DNA of 25,536 bases from Botryllus schlosseri (GCA_000444245.1 ATSW01071691.1:1-25536); one strand, 5' to 3'; positions 9,401 to 18,908 are shown, numbered from the stretch's first letter. Program-made: numbers and translations. The notes: generated from the letters alone by a model not told the origin.

Positions 9401-9760
9401 AATTGCTGGTGGGGCTGTTAGCATGTTTCAATTAGATTGCAAATCCCTGCTCCTAATATTTATTCAAATTAGAAAGTGTAGAATTTTTTAGTAATTTTGT
9501 GCCGGCATATATGAAGATACAATTCTTGATATCAAGTTTCCTTCTCAACTGTCCACTAATTACTGGTAATTACACCTACGGAGTGTCAGCCGAAAGGATT
9601 CGTGTTTTTATCAAAATGAATATACTATTCAATTTTAAACTGGTTTAAAGTTTATTTCTAGGTACTATTTCTGTTATCCGTATAGTCGTTTCTACATCGT
9701 ACATAAAAATGGATAAATACCCAAGTATATCTAATACCGGCAATCATAGATTCTCTCTAA
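9401..9760. other. Gene-free stretch, nothing recognised
   Basis: A+T-rich sequence between the SINE and the next MITE, without a supported feature. Confidence 0.4.
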
Positions 9761-10292
9761 CAGGGTTGTAGCCGAGACACAATGTCACGAGTCACAAGTC
9801 AATTCTACTTTTATATTTTTGACTCAAATCAAGTCGAGTCATTTTCAATTCACCACAGAGTTAAGTACGTGTTAAAGTCAGAGAGCATCGGATTGAGTGT
9901 GAGTCCAATTCGTTGTGTTCACTGTTTAGCTTCGATTTCACGTCCTGTTCAACTCATTTCTTTACATGTATGTAAGCTGATACGGAACAACTCGCATGTA
10001 AAATCCAGTAATATTCCTCGCCTTTAACAGTTTCTGGCCCTATATATACTAGTACTGATAGAACAATACAAATATTTTTTTATGTTACAACATAAATGTC
10101 ACTCTTGTCCGCCCGACTCTCGAGTCATGTGACGTGGTCGAGTCATGCGCAATGACTCAAGTACAAGTCGAGTCAATACTTATATTGCCTCATACCGAGT
10201 CTAGTCATTTTCCCTAGTCAAGAAAATGACTCAAGTCAAGTCAAGTCACTAACCATTCCGACTCGAATAGTACTCGTGTCATTAGAACCATG
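9761..10292. mobile_element. hAT-like MITE with GACTCAAGTC-type subterminal repeats
   Basis: The left end reads CAGGGTTGTAG, and the right end read inward on the minus strand is CATGGTTCTAA; both run into ACGAGTC-rich sequence. Short direct and inverted copies of gactcaagtc and gagtcatt crowd both flanks, most densely at 10120-10260 and including caagtcaagtcaagtca. Such subterminal clusters usually serve as transposase-binding sites. The flanking octamers (ctctctaa and ctcgctgg) agree at only five of eight positions, so the target-site duplication is decayed or the ends are off by a base or two. No coding capacity. Confidence 0.55.
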
Positions 10293-10470
10293 CTCGCTGG
10301 TGTAACTGATCACCGCCGGGGAACTGACGATAAATAATGATGGATTGTCTCAAAACCGTCGAACGTTTATCAAGTTATCATGTACAATGAGATAGTAATA
10401 CCGATTTATTCCATTTGATGATCTACAAGCAATCCACTTGTTTTTCGGTGCAACAAGTTTCGCTTGATCC

Positions 10471-10478
10471 ATCATAGT
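10471..10478. repeat. 8-bp target-site duplication, left
   Basis: ATCATAGT here is repeated exactly at 10813-10820, flanking the MITE between them. Confidence 0.85.
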
Positions 10479-10812
10479 CTCTAGCTAGAGGCTTACCATA
10501 CGTCCTCTTTTAAGAGGATTTGTCCTATTTTTTGACATTTTTGAAAGTGTCCTTGGAGGACGCCCCTTTGTACTCTTTTTGAGAGGTTGTCCTCTTATTT
10601 GAAAAGTTTGGTCATATCCACGTAAATCAGCAGCGAAGAGACGCTCCGGTGGGTATTTCGGGAGCTGATTGGAAAGTTGACATTTTTCTTTTTAGTCAAC
10701 CGACCTCAAAGTGTGAAAAATATACCTTTTTTGAGAATTATCCTCCGGTTTTGCATGTCTCAAAATTCTGAAAAAGTGTCCTCTTTTCAGATTTCCAAAA
10801 TATGGTAACCCT
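10479..10812. mobile_element. hAT-type MITE with GGGTTACCATA ends, copy 1
   Basis: The right end reads ATATGGTAACCCT and the left end GGCTTACCATACG, an imperfect terminal inverted repeat. Exact 8-bp duplications (ATCATAGT) flank it. Both ends and the internal motifs (tgtcctctt, cttttcagatttcc) match the element at 20607-21013, which lies in the opposite orientation. Between the left duplication and the left terminus sits an extra perfect 12-bp palindrome, CTCTAGCTAGAG (10479-10490). There is no transposase. The minus-strand frame over 10692-10904 is not a gene. Confidence 0.88.
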
Positions 10813-10820
10813 ATCATAGT
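10813..10820. repeat. 8-bp target-site duplication, right
   Basis: Exact copy of 10471-10478 (ATCATAGT). Confidence 0.85.
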
Positions 10821-10837
10821 CCAACAATGGAACGAAC

Positions 10838-10975
10838 CCGAAATAGTATGCAAAGTCTGAAATTGGCTTTGTGCCGACAATCGCAGCGACGCAACAGTAA
10901 CCACAACACTGATCTATTGCGTTGCTGCGATTGTTCGGAACAATGCCGATTTTCAGACTTTGCAGGCTATTTCGG
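10838..10975. repeat. Long imperfect hairpin (57/59-nt arms, 22-nt loop)
   Basis: Arm 10838-10894 pairs with 10917-10975. Both carry CCGAAATAG, TGCAAAGTCTGAAA, CAATCGCAGC and ACGCAA in the same order when the right arm is reverse-complemented, separated by small mismatches and one-base bulges. The loop is 10895-10916. The shape, a long stem with interior mismatches, is that of a hairpin RNA precursor or a tiny foldback MITE. It starts 17 bp after the target-site duplication of the neighbouring MITE and belongs to no feature I can name. Confidence 0.8.
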
Positions 10976-11011
10976 AATAGCTCAACGTCCCCGACTAGAT
11001 TATACTGTATA

Positions 11012-11172
11012 TTTTCAGATTTAGAGCGACACTAGCTTTGGATTAAGATGATTTTATTCTTCTAGTGCTCGGGACGCCAACTATAGGATTGCCAGGCGCA
11101 GCAGCAGACCACTGTGAATAATTAAAGGGGGCGACTCGAGCTGTGTATCTATCCGTAGGCTAGTTATCCATA
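11012..11172 (+). repeat. Diverged dispersed repeat, segment Q copy 1
   Basis: It aligns loosely with 11712-11893. The best-preserved part is gtgtatctatccgtaggctagttatc, which there reads gcgtatctatccgtaggttacttatc. Both copies also share gacactagcttt or gacagtagcttt and a gtgctcgg or gcactcgg block. Old, non-coding. Confidence 0.6.
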
Positions 11173-11506
11173 GTCAAATTAGGTGCTCTGGTATTTCATA
11201 ACTCTTGTGACAACATGAGTCGCGGAATATTTATTTACATCAATTTAGCAAAGTCTGGTCACAGGCTCTTCGCGATGTTAAATACTACGGGATATCACGG
11301 ACATCGACGTGCAATATGACTTTCATGAAGCAGGGCGGGTCTAGATACAACGATCTCATGTGTCTATGGAAACAGATTGTTTCTGTTAGGTTTTGACATG
11401 ATATTGGTGACAGATTCAATTGCATTGGCTGTTTATGACAGTATGGTGGTTCTTACGCTTGGCTTCAGTGACGGATAAATTGCCTTATATTGCTTATGTT
11501 TTATCA
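11173..11506. other. Gene-free stretch, nothing recognised
   Basis: No exon, repeat end or RNA gene could be supported here. Confidence 0.4.
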
Positions 11507-11637
11507 TAGATGTGCGGCTAATACACCGACTCTTATTTCTCATACATTTGATATGTGCCACGAGTGTGTGATGTGGATATGCCGCTGGATAAGGCAGGTG
11601 CAGAAATAGCCTGTAAATTCTTTCCGAGTCTTGCACC
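11507..11637 (+). repeat. Diverged dispersed repeat, segment P copy 1
   Basis: It matches 17149-17290: cgagtgtgtgatgtggatatgcc here against tgagtgcatgatgtgcgtatgcc there, followed in both by a ggtgcagaaa-agcctg or ggtgcagaaacagtctg block. Old, non-coding. Confidence 0.6.
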
Positions 11638-11711
11638 ACCCCTCCGTGCTATCCCGTTAACGCTCACGAGCATGCTCACGCTCCATTGCCTTTATGACAT
11701 TTTAATGTATG

Positions 11712-11893
11712 TTTTTAGAATCAGCACGACAGTAGCTTTCAAATATGATCAACTTTAGGTAATTTGAGCACTCGGATCGTCACCTATTGGGATTAGCAAT
11801 AAGGTTGCATTCAGATTGCTGAGCAGTAATTTACTCCGGGCAAGCAAGCGTGACGACGGGTGTTGCGTATCTATCCGTAGGTTACTTATCTAT
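11712..11893 (+). repeat. Diverged dispersed repeat, segment Q copy 2
   Basis: Second copy of the segment at 11012-11172. It is followed directly by segment S, so P, Q and S here may be consecutive parts of one ancient element. Confidence 0.55.
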
Positions 11894-11910
11894 AATTTTA
11901 CACATAGATC

Positions 11911-12013
11911 TTTTGAGGCGATTCTCGGTACGGTATGATGTTTGAGACGGAATGATAGAATTTTAACGACATGTGCGGTACCGAGCTACGATATCTACAT
12001 GGGTGTTAAAAGC
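11911..12013 (+). repeat. Dispersed repeat, segment S copy 1 (103 bp)
   Basis: It aligns without gaps to 13962-14064: gtatgatgtttgagacggaatgat against gatatgatatttgagacggaatgat, then ggtaccgagctacgatatct in both. Roughly 88% identical by eye. The right border falls at taaaagc in both copies. Confidence 0.8.
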
Positions 12014-12110
12014 CTAGCGGGAAATGCATGATACCAGTCTTACTAATCAGGTATCTGGTGTGAACCAGCGGAGATCAAACACACGACCTACGGCCACGAC
12101 GTTATTTTTT
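12014..12110 (-). mobile_element. Remnant of a second, different tRNA-SINE
   Basis: On the minus strand the block GTAGGTCGTGTGTTTGATCTCC, with a B-box-like GTTTGATCTCC at 12070-12080, followed by GCTGGTTCACACCAG, resembles the B-box end of tRNA-derived SINEs. No A box is evident, and it differs from the four-copy family in this window. Confidence 0.35.
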
Positions 12111-13378
12111 CGTTTATCTCCACTATTGCTCCCTATATCGTCTTGACCACGCGTCACAAACAATTCGACACTCATTTTTATTGACTTTGACCTTGCGACG
12201 CAACATTGTAAGTTGCGGGTCACTAGTTGCAGCCAAATGCATATTGCATACTACTTTTGAATTAGCAGTAGGTAAGGTAGTACTCAACACCGGTGAATAC
12301 CTTGCTTGCGAGTTTCGCCAAAAGTTTAGAAGTGTCTCGAAACACAGCTCCTGAAACACCACAAAAATGAATATTTTGAGGTGCACATAATTAATGCTAT
12401 TTTGGTAGGTGACGTCATACATACACACACTTTTCCGCAACGAGCCAATGTCACATTTCAATGCCGTTCAGACCGTTGATTTCAATGTGTCGGGCCCGAT
12501 TGTCAGATTTTCTAAACTCCAGGTTCACCATGCTGTATAGATACTAAACCTTTCTGTATTTCATGGTCTCAATGACGGTAACAGTGGTCAAACTTTCGTT
12601 CATCAATTTCTCAATAGGTAAAGACAGGGCCGAACCAGTACTTCGTCAACCCCTTCCCCGAAAACGTTGGTCTTGGGGCACCGATAGGTTGATGAACCAA
12701 GCTTATGAAAACTTCGCAACACATACGACCTTTACGGCGGGCTTTTTTTACCACTACAGGAAAATATGTTTAATATGTTTTACCGTTATAAGGGTTCTCT
12801 GTATCCGTACCCGCAGTCGCGCCAGGCGGAGAACAATTTTCTTATATAGTATTGAATTTTGTCCATTATATTGGTAATTCAATCTTTTGTATTACTTTTT
12901 CATCCTCTCCCAGTCGACGCGATTATATTTGATGGTAAAGCTGAGGAAGTGGGGTTTTTATTTAGTAACACACTTCGCAAAGACGTCCGCCAACATTTCA
13001 GAAGTCTTGGCATGTCGTGGAGAGGTAATGGCCGTACAGCATGCAGAGAAATACGTCCAAAACTTCTCAATTATTTTAAAATTCGATGCTTATTTCTGTA
13101 ATTAACGGACAATCCTCTAACTTCGTGCATTTTGGAATATAGATATAAAGCTCTACTATACTTATTTGGCGGACCAGCAGGATATACTTGTAACGGATCA
13201 TCGCCGGTCGGCGGACCGCGGGTAAGGAACCACTGGGTTAAGATATAACCCGGCAATGCAGAATATTTTCATCAAATTTCGCTATTACACGATTACTACA
13301 CATCGGTACAACCGGTACTGGTTTGTTTTGTTGATCACCAAGTATCGGTACTGCTTACAGTAAAATGCATTTGAGTTC
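12111..13378. other. Gene-free stretch, short chance frames only
   Basis: Several open frames of 60-112 codons overlap here on both strands, none with a recognisable motif. Near 13200-13235 the sequence ggcggaccgcgggtaagg followed by aaccactg resembles the right end of a CAGTGGTTC-type hAT element, but I could not find its partner. Confidence 0.4.
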
Positions 13379-13656
13379 TGTTTTTTGTTTTGTTTTGGGG
13401 TATTCATGGTGTTTGTCGACTACTATGGTCATTTACACCAGGCCGATATTCTTCTTATTTTCCGTAACTGCCGACTTATAGCACGGCCCACCTCTAGGCT
13501 TTTGTAAGACACCGCTGACGCGGATGAGGTGGCGAGGAGGAGCCTAGGTAAACCTCCAACACTTAGGTATCGGAATTCGGAAGTCGACCTCGGTCGGACT
13601 CGAACCCGCACCCATTGGTGTTGCAGCCGCGGATTATACCACTGCGCTATCTCCCC
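13379..13656 (-). mobile_element. tRNA-derived SINE, copy 2 (best preserved)
   Basis: Minus strand, head at 13656. It carries GGGGAGATAGCGCAGTGG and TATAATCCGCGG as the A-box region (13631-13650) and the B box GGTTCGAGTCC (13596-13606, a perfect match to the consensus). The shared body and a 3' tail rich in CAAAACAAAAC (13379-13400) follow. It is the closest of the four to an intact tRNA head, so it is likely the youngest. A loose duplication (aaatgcattt against aaatcattct) flanks it but is not convincing. Confidence 0.9.
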
Positions 13657-13961
13657 AAATCATTCTAAATTCAAGGGAAAAATGGTCGATGCAGAAGTAC
13701 ACAAATACCCTGGCTAACAGCAATGGTTACTAATATCAATAACTTCTGCGATGTCGCTCACGCGGCGCAGCCCTGGTGCAGACGGCATGTTCCGAGTTGC
13801 CGGTAACTCCGGTGTGCATGACCTAGTCACAGGCATGCGATTTTTTCGATTTGCAGTGTTGCGAGTCTCGTGTGCATCTGGCTCAAGAGTCAGTAGGATT
13901 ATTTATAACAAGACAACATCTTTACAACCTGGCTTCGATTGAAGCATTTTACAAATAGTTA
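13657..13961. other. Gene-free stretch, nothing recognised
   Basis: No supported feature lies between the SINE and repeat segment S. Confidence 0.4.
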
Positions 13962-14064
13962 TTTTGAAACGATTGTCGGTACGATATGATATTTGAGACG
14001 GAATGATTGAATTTTGACGAGATGTCCGGTACCGAGCTACGATATCTACAGGGGTGGTAAAAGC
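13962..14064 (+). repeat. Dispersed repeat, segment S copy 2 (103 bp)
   Basis: Second copy of 11911-12013. It ends exactly where the nested transposon stack begins, so its last 15 bases overlap the candidate left terminus CAGGGGTGGTAAAAG of the outer element and make that boundary uncertain. Confidence 0.8.
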
Positions 14065-14267
14065 AGTCAAGAAAGCTACTCATGTAGGAGTAGAAGTAGC
14101 ACTTTTCGATGCAGCCCAAAACTACTTCAAATAGAAGTAGAATTAGCTGCCAAGTAAGTTGGTAGTTTTGAAAAGTCAGTCATAAATACGTTGGTCGCGT
14201 GGATCGTCAAATCCTGGAAAAGAAAGTATGCACGCGGTGCAGGAAGCTGGGTTTATGCTGCTGTACA

Positions 14268-14275
14268 GTCTACAG
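14268..14275. repeat. 8-bp target-site duplication, left
   Basis: GTCTACAG here is repeated exactly at 16653-16660, flanking the 14276-16652 element. Confidence 0.85.
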
Positions 14276-14420
14276 CAGGGGTGGGCAATTATTTTTTTCC
14301 CGCGGGCCAAATCAGAAGTAAAAAATATCTATTTTCCTCATGATTCAAAACAATGTTAAACATGATACATTTTAACTATCTTTAAACCTTCATCTACGTT
14401 CTTCTATTAAGACACTAAAA

Positions 14421-14709
14421 CAGTGATTCTGAAACTTTCTTAGACAAGCCTTCCTTTTCTTGATATTGCAAATAATATTATTAAGGAGAGAAATCAGAAT
14501 GCTCGCAATGTGAATAAACATCAGTTTGATATCATGGAAGTTTTATGGTTGTTGCTGAGAGTATTCTCAAACATCAAAGTCAGACAATACATACAGCAGT
14601 AACCATGAGCAGAGGGTGAATCGCGCGGAGCGCTATTTTTTTATTTCAATGCTTTTTCGCGCCTCCATTGAGATGCTTTCACGCCCACCCCTCAGTTTGA
14701 GAATCCCTG
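14421..14709. mobile_element. 289-bp hAT MITE with CAGNGATTCT ends
   Basis: The left end is CAGTGATTCTGAAACT, and the right end read inward is CAGGGATTCTCAAACTG. The flanking octamers are cactaaaa (14413-14420) and cactgaaa (14710-14717), seven of eight identical, a good hAT-type target-site duplication. It is nested in the element at 14276-16652. No coding capacity. Confidence 0.75.
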
Positions 14710-15614
14710 CACTGAAATGTACTTAGGATGGTATAAAGCTTATTGTCTATGCTCGCTGCCTTTATTGATGTCGGATTCGCATATTATGTATGGAGTCGCA
14801 CGAGTGTGCTCAAGCAGCCTACCTATAACGACCATTTTAGAGAATTTGTATAATGTATACACTTATATAATATATATCAGTAAATTTAGGATTGATAGAC
14901 ACCGCTGGGCGAGTGCAATTACATTAAACAAACTGCAAATGCGTAATATAACTTAGGGGTAAAAAAGATAATAGAGTATTTCGCCAATTGTCACCCCGGC
15001 TCAGGATGTAAATCATGTAATCGGCACGTTCAGGTAGCGAATTATGTTTGGCGTCCTTGCAACGTGTGGGTTGTGGAAATAACACATAAATTCTGATGGA
15101 CACACCGTATTTCATAGGTATTTAGTGGGTTCTGTTTTCGTGAAACCACCCCAACAAATATCACATAGTTGTTGTAAAAACATAACCCGATATAATAATC
15201 GCCCGCGGTGGGGATGTATGACCCTAAGCATTAATGTGCAATTGAGCATTTAATTCAGTGTCAAGGTACAATTTGATACTTGAAACGGCTGCTTACCTGA
15301 TTTACATATACAGGAGCGGGCAACTTCTCCAATATTCGGGCCGGATATAGGAGAATCAAGTACTTGGCGGGCTGAATTGCTGAATCTATACAGTATTCGC
15401 CCATTTAGCCACATATACAAGTAATAAATCGTATTTAATGAATGTATTTTAACAACAGCAATGGAACTTCTGGCGAAAACAATGTGGATTTGAGAACAGC
15501 ATTGTCATACAGGGGCCGTCATGTCTGCTTCTCTCTGATCAATTATCACACGGTACAAGATTTCAATGCGTTCGATAACCCGGTAACCCAAATTTACCCA
15601 GATATCAATTAATC

Positions 15615-15625
15615 AGGGTTAAGTA
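15615..15625. repeat. SINE target-site duplication, left
   Basis: agggttaagta here pairs with agggtttacta at 15903-15913, nine of eleven identical. Confidence 0.6.
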
Positions 15626-15902
15626 GGTGACGAGATAGCGTAGTGATATAATCCACAGCTATAACACTAATGGGTTGTGGGTTCGAGTCCGATTGAGGTT
15701 GACTCAAGAATTCCTACCTAGGTGTTGGAGGTATATCTATAGACTCCTTCTCGCCATCTCATATGTATATGCGTTGTCTTATAAATCCCTGGAAGTGTTC
15801 CATGCTACAAATCGGTGGTTACGGAATCAAAAATAAGACATATCGGCCTGGTGTTAATGACCATTGTAGTCTACAGACACCATGATTACCACAAACAAAA
15901 TG
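15626..15902 (+). mobile_element. tRNA-derived SINE, copy 3 (plus strand), innermost of a nested stack
   Basis: The tRNA-like head begins GGTGACGAGATAGCG (15626), with the A-box region TAGTGATATAATCC (15641) and a perfect B box GGTTCGAGTCC (15680-15690). It then follows the shared body to GGTGTTAATGACC and ends in CCACAAACAAAAT. A target-site duplication flanks it, partly diverged. It sits inside the element at 15311-16139. Confidence 0.88.
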
Positions 15903-16660
15903 AGGGTTTACTAAATCGTGAATGCCGATAATGCAAGTCGCGTCGACGAATTTACGCGTAAGCTCCACTCTCGCACGCTGTGCACAAACGTATATAATAA
16001 CATACGCAAGTAGTTGGAAATATCGGCATACTGGGGCTGCAAGCCACATTATCATGTAAGACGGGAAACTGTGAGCGAGCCGGGCAAAATCCCGTCGCGG
16101 GCCGGATCCGGCACGCGGGCCGTTTGTTGCCCGCCTCTGAGCTATATGGACGGAATCAGGCAAATTCACCTTTCCACCCATTATGGACTTACATTGCCTG
16201 GGAATTTACGCAGAGTAATATTGAACTTTGTGCTAGTTATGTCTGGCCAGTAGCCGTTATCTCGATGCTAGTAAAATAGTATGGGCATTAGCCCATCACA
16301 GAAAAATATCAATAGAAGTCTACCAACAGAACAGGTACAAGTATTTCCAATCAGTGCCGCATAAGAAGGCTTGCACGGGTCCGCATTCTAGTCATACCTT
16401 GCTACATTGTTTTTCATTTTAAATCTGAAATATGCATGCGAGGTACAGAGGCAGCGTAATCGTGACATACTAATGAACAATCAACAAATTAAACCAATTT
16501 TCTGTTCACTTTATACAGCGTGTGGTTTTAGTTTAAACAACAACATTCAAAAGTAGGTTATATATTTTTAATTCCAAACAACCATTCACGGGCCGCACAG
16601 AATAGCTCCGCGGGCCGCATTTGGTCTGCGGGCCGCACTTTGCCCAGGTCAGGTCTACAG

Positions 16661-17148
16661 TGTACATCCTATTCTACATAATGATACGACCGCATCGCGT
16701 GATAAAAATGATACCTCTTCTATATAACAGGGGTTACATACTTTTTTCCCGACCCATTGCCAATTCCAAAAAACGTGACGGTATGGTGCCCGCCCTCATA
16801 TTGCAATGCCAGTAGTTAATATCAAGATCAACGATAAGTTGCTTCGAATACTAGAATCTTTGTGCGATTGGGAAGGAAAATGAATACAAGGTGGATGGTA
16901 TAATGGCAAACCATTGCTCAGCTATATTTACTGCGATGAAATTGCCATATGCCAGAATATGTGCGGCCTGAAATTTGGCACATGAAGCCCGCATGAAACC
17001 GCTAAACTAATTATATTGGCCAAAACTTTCGTGCAAGTATGTTGGTCACTAAGATATATTTGGCTTCAATCATGCATAAAATTCTCGACTCCGCACAGAT
17101 TCTCGACTAAGAATAGAAATATGACGCTGTTTAATTTTGTCCTGTATG
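16661..17148. other. Gene-free interior of the outer element
   Basis: Nothing coding was seen. A stretch beginning CAGGGGTTACATACTTTTTT near 16729 resembles a single hAT terminus but has no visible partner. Confidence 0.35.
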
Positions 17149-17290
17149 TTTTTGCGGCATAAACGCCGACTGACGATAGAGAATAAACACGATCTGTGCA
17201 TATGCATACCATGAGTGCATGATGTGCGTATGCCACTGGGACAAGGATGGTGCAGAAACAGTCTGGTAAGGATTTCTAAGTCTTAGGTGA
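17149..17290 (+). repeat. Diverged dispersed repeat, segment P copy 2
   Basis: Second copy of 11507-11637. Its presence inside the presumed outer hAT element suggests either that it belongs to that element or that the outer element is composite. Confidence 0.55.
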
Positions 17291-17577
17291 ATACAAGTTT
17301 TAATAATCATTTCTTTGGTCTCTTCCGATCAAAAAAGCCTTGCGCTCTGCCATTACGCTGTAATCGGCTCGGTCCATCCGTCTGTGTCGCTCTGATTGTA
17401 AGTTCAAAATACTTCTCTATACTTAAGAAACTGTAAAATGCGATAAGTGAGTAAGTCACATTAAATGACAAAGTAGAAGTAGTAAAAATGAATATACCTG
17501 AGTAAGTACTGCAAGTAAAGGAAAACTACTTAAGTACTTTGAAAAATTAGAAGTACTTCGTTACTCACCACCACTTG

Positions 17578-18645
17578 TTATATATCGCATCCTACCTAAT
17601 ATTTTCCGTACTTTATGCGGCAAATTTGGAAATGATGATCAGTATTATATCGCTACTATGATGCTTCCCGTGAAAATCTAACTTTCCGTGTTACAAACTG
17701 CCTTGCTATCTAAATCCTAGACCTGGTACACCTGAGTCATGAAGCGATAAGCGTCTCATGTGTCATATTCAATATTAATATTCCTAGTGATAATGCTAAG
17801 TTAAGTAGTAATAATGCTAAGCTAAGCTATTTCCATGTAATTTTACAACACAATGTAGTTTGTAATCATAGCATAATATCACAGGTGATAGTGACAACTC
17901 CTCAGGAAAATACCGAGTTAAGTGATTACTGTGTTCCGTCAATTGAATATGTTTTTAAATGACAATGTTGGCAACGGTTTATCAGTTGCAATTGACTATT
18001 ACGTATCAATATGTATTTACATGTGTCTGTTCGCCGACGCATTGCTAAAGATACATATTGTATTCGTCAAAAACTAAATTCGCTACCAATGAAATTGAAA
18101 TATAGTAAAGATTACCGGCTACAGCAGCTAAATGCAGTCAATATCCTACAATATTTCAAACACCTCATTGGCTTGCTGAGTCCATCCACATCAACTAGAG
18201 AAAGCATCACGCAGTGTAGGCCTATTCAACGGAAGCGTCACTATAACGGATGCTCTAGTCTTACTGCTTAACTTTCATCGACTTGCGTTCCATACGCTAT
18301 CTGCTAATACATTGGAATGCAAGTGATCTTTCATTGTAAATATTCAGTGTAGACTGCTCTAGCTCTAGTTTAAAGTGTCATGGAGTTACATTAACTTATT
18401 CATATGTACGTTATTTCAGAGTATAGGCGAATATATATGTAGGATACTGCTTGCACTCGAACTTTTGTTCAGGATATTTGTATCTTCGATGCTCGATCGA
18501 TCGCATCTTTCATGACTCTAAATCAGTATTGGTTACTCGGATGGGGAGTGTGCCTTCTATTTGAACTATCTATCACTTGAGCTGAATGAATTCACTTGGT
18601 CTGTCCCAGAAATTTCGCTTGTACTGATGTCTGAATACCTGTCCT
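17578..18645. other. Gene-free stretch
   Basis: Only a short imperfect tandem duplication (taatgctaagttaag and taatgctaagctaag, about 17791-17828) and chance reading frames were seen, including an 86-codon plus-strand frame at 18011-18271 without recognisable motifs. Confidence 0.4.
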
Positions 18646-18908
18646 GTGTGTTGTAGTTTGTAGTATTCATGGTGTTTATTGACTACTGTGAACATTCAAA
18701 CCAGGTCAATTTTATTCATTTTTAATCCATAACTCGGCCCACTTCATGGCTTTTATAATACGCAGCTTACACGCACCATATCGCAAAGAGGAGCCTAGAT
18801 GAACCGCCCACACTCAGGTATGAATTCTGGAGCCGACCTCGGTCGGACTCGAACCAGCAGCCCATTAGTGCTGAAGCTGTCGTTGGTACCAGTGCGCTAT
18901 CCTGTCAC
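18646..18908 (-). mobile_element. tRNA-derived SINE, copy 4
   Basis: Minus strand, head near 18908. The B box GGTTCGAGTCC is intact (18845-18855), but the A-box region is worn (gcgcactggtaccaac). The body matches the other copies (TCGGCTCCAGAATTC, AACACCATGAATACTAC). Divergence suggests an older insertion than copy 2. The family in this window thus has three minus copies and one plus copy. Confidence 0.85.

Larger units (their letters stand above)
15311..16139. mobile_element. hAT-like element with CAGGAGCGGGCAAC ends, nested and itself carrying a SINE
   Basis: The left terminus CAGGAGCGGGCAAC (15311) pairs with the right terminus read inward, CAGAGGCGGGCAAC, 12 of 14 matching. Both are followed by gggccgg-type sequence. 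Flanking octamers (tacatata and agctatat) do not match, so the duplication has decayed or an end is slightly misplaced. Its ends resemble those of the host element at 14276-16652, suggesting related families. Without the SINE it is about 550 bp. Confidence 0.68.
14276..16652. mobile_element. hAT element with CAGGGGTGGGCAA end and exact TSD, carrying three younger insertions
   Basis: The left end reads CAGGGGTGGGCAATT, then cccgcgggccaaat. The right end read inward is CTGACCTGGGCAAAG, then gcggcccgcagaccaaat. An exact 8-bp duplication GTCTACAG flanks both ends, which fixes the boundaries despite terminal wear. The GGGTGGGCAA terminus followed by a GCGGGCC block is common in animal hAT elements. 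No transposase frame survives; inside lie the elements at 14421-14709 and 15311-16139, the latter holding a SINE. The span includes these insertions, so the original element was about 1.3 kb. Confidence 0.85.
14049..17577. mobile_element. Outer hAT-like element with agtactt-rich ends, containing nested insertions
   Basis: The left flank (14060-14170) and right flank (17440-17577) both carry dense short motifs such as agtagaagtag, actacttcaaa, aagtactttgaaaa and gaagtacttcg. The candidate ends are CAGGGGTGGTAAAAG and, inward from the right, CAAGTGGTGGTGAGTAACG. They match only in part, flanking octamers do not agree, and the left end overlaps repeat segment S. I infer one element split by the 14276-16652 insertion. 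Independent, partly deleted elements are the alternative. The same subterminal motif style recurs at 24380-24895. Confidence 0.45.

Noticed and set aside
9975-10300. CRISPR-like array from repeated gagtca motifs
   Set aside because: Repeat units are short, variable and unevenly spaced in both orientations, and the DNA is eukaryotic; a MITE subterminal cluster explains it.
12859-13101. Frame with a signal-peptide-like start (SIILVIQSFVLLF)
   Set aside because: It begins without ATG, has no clear splice signals in phase, and a second overlapping frame is equally open.
13190-13235. Right end of a CAGTGGTTC-type hAT element
   Set aside because: The terminus looks right, but no left partner or matching 8-bp duplication was found.
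15819-16253. Open frames on both strands around 15.8-16.3 kb
   Set aside because: They run across the SINE tail and the right end of the nested hAT element and show no protein motif.
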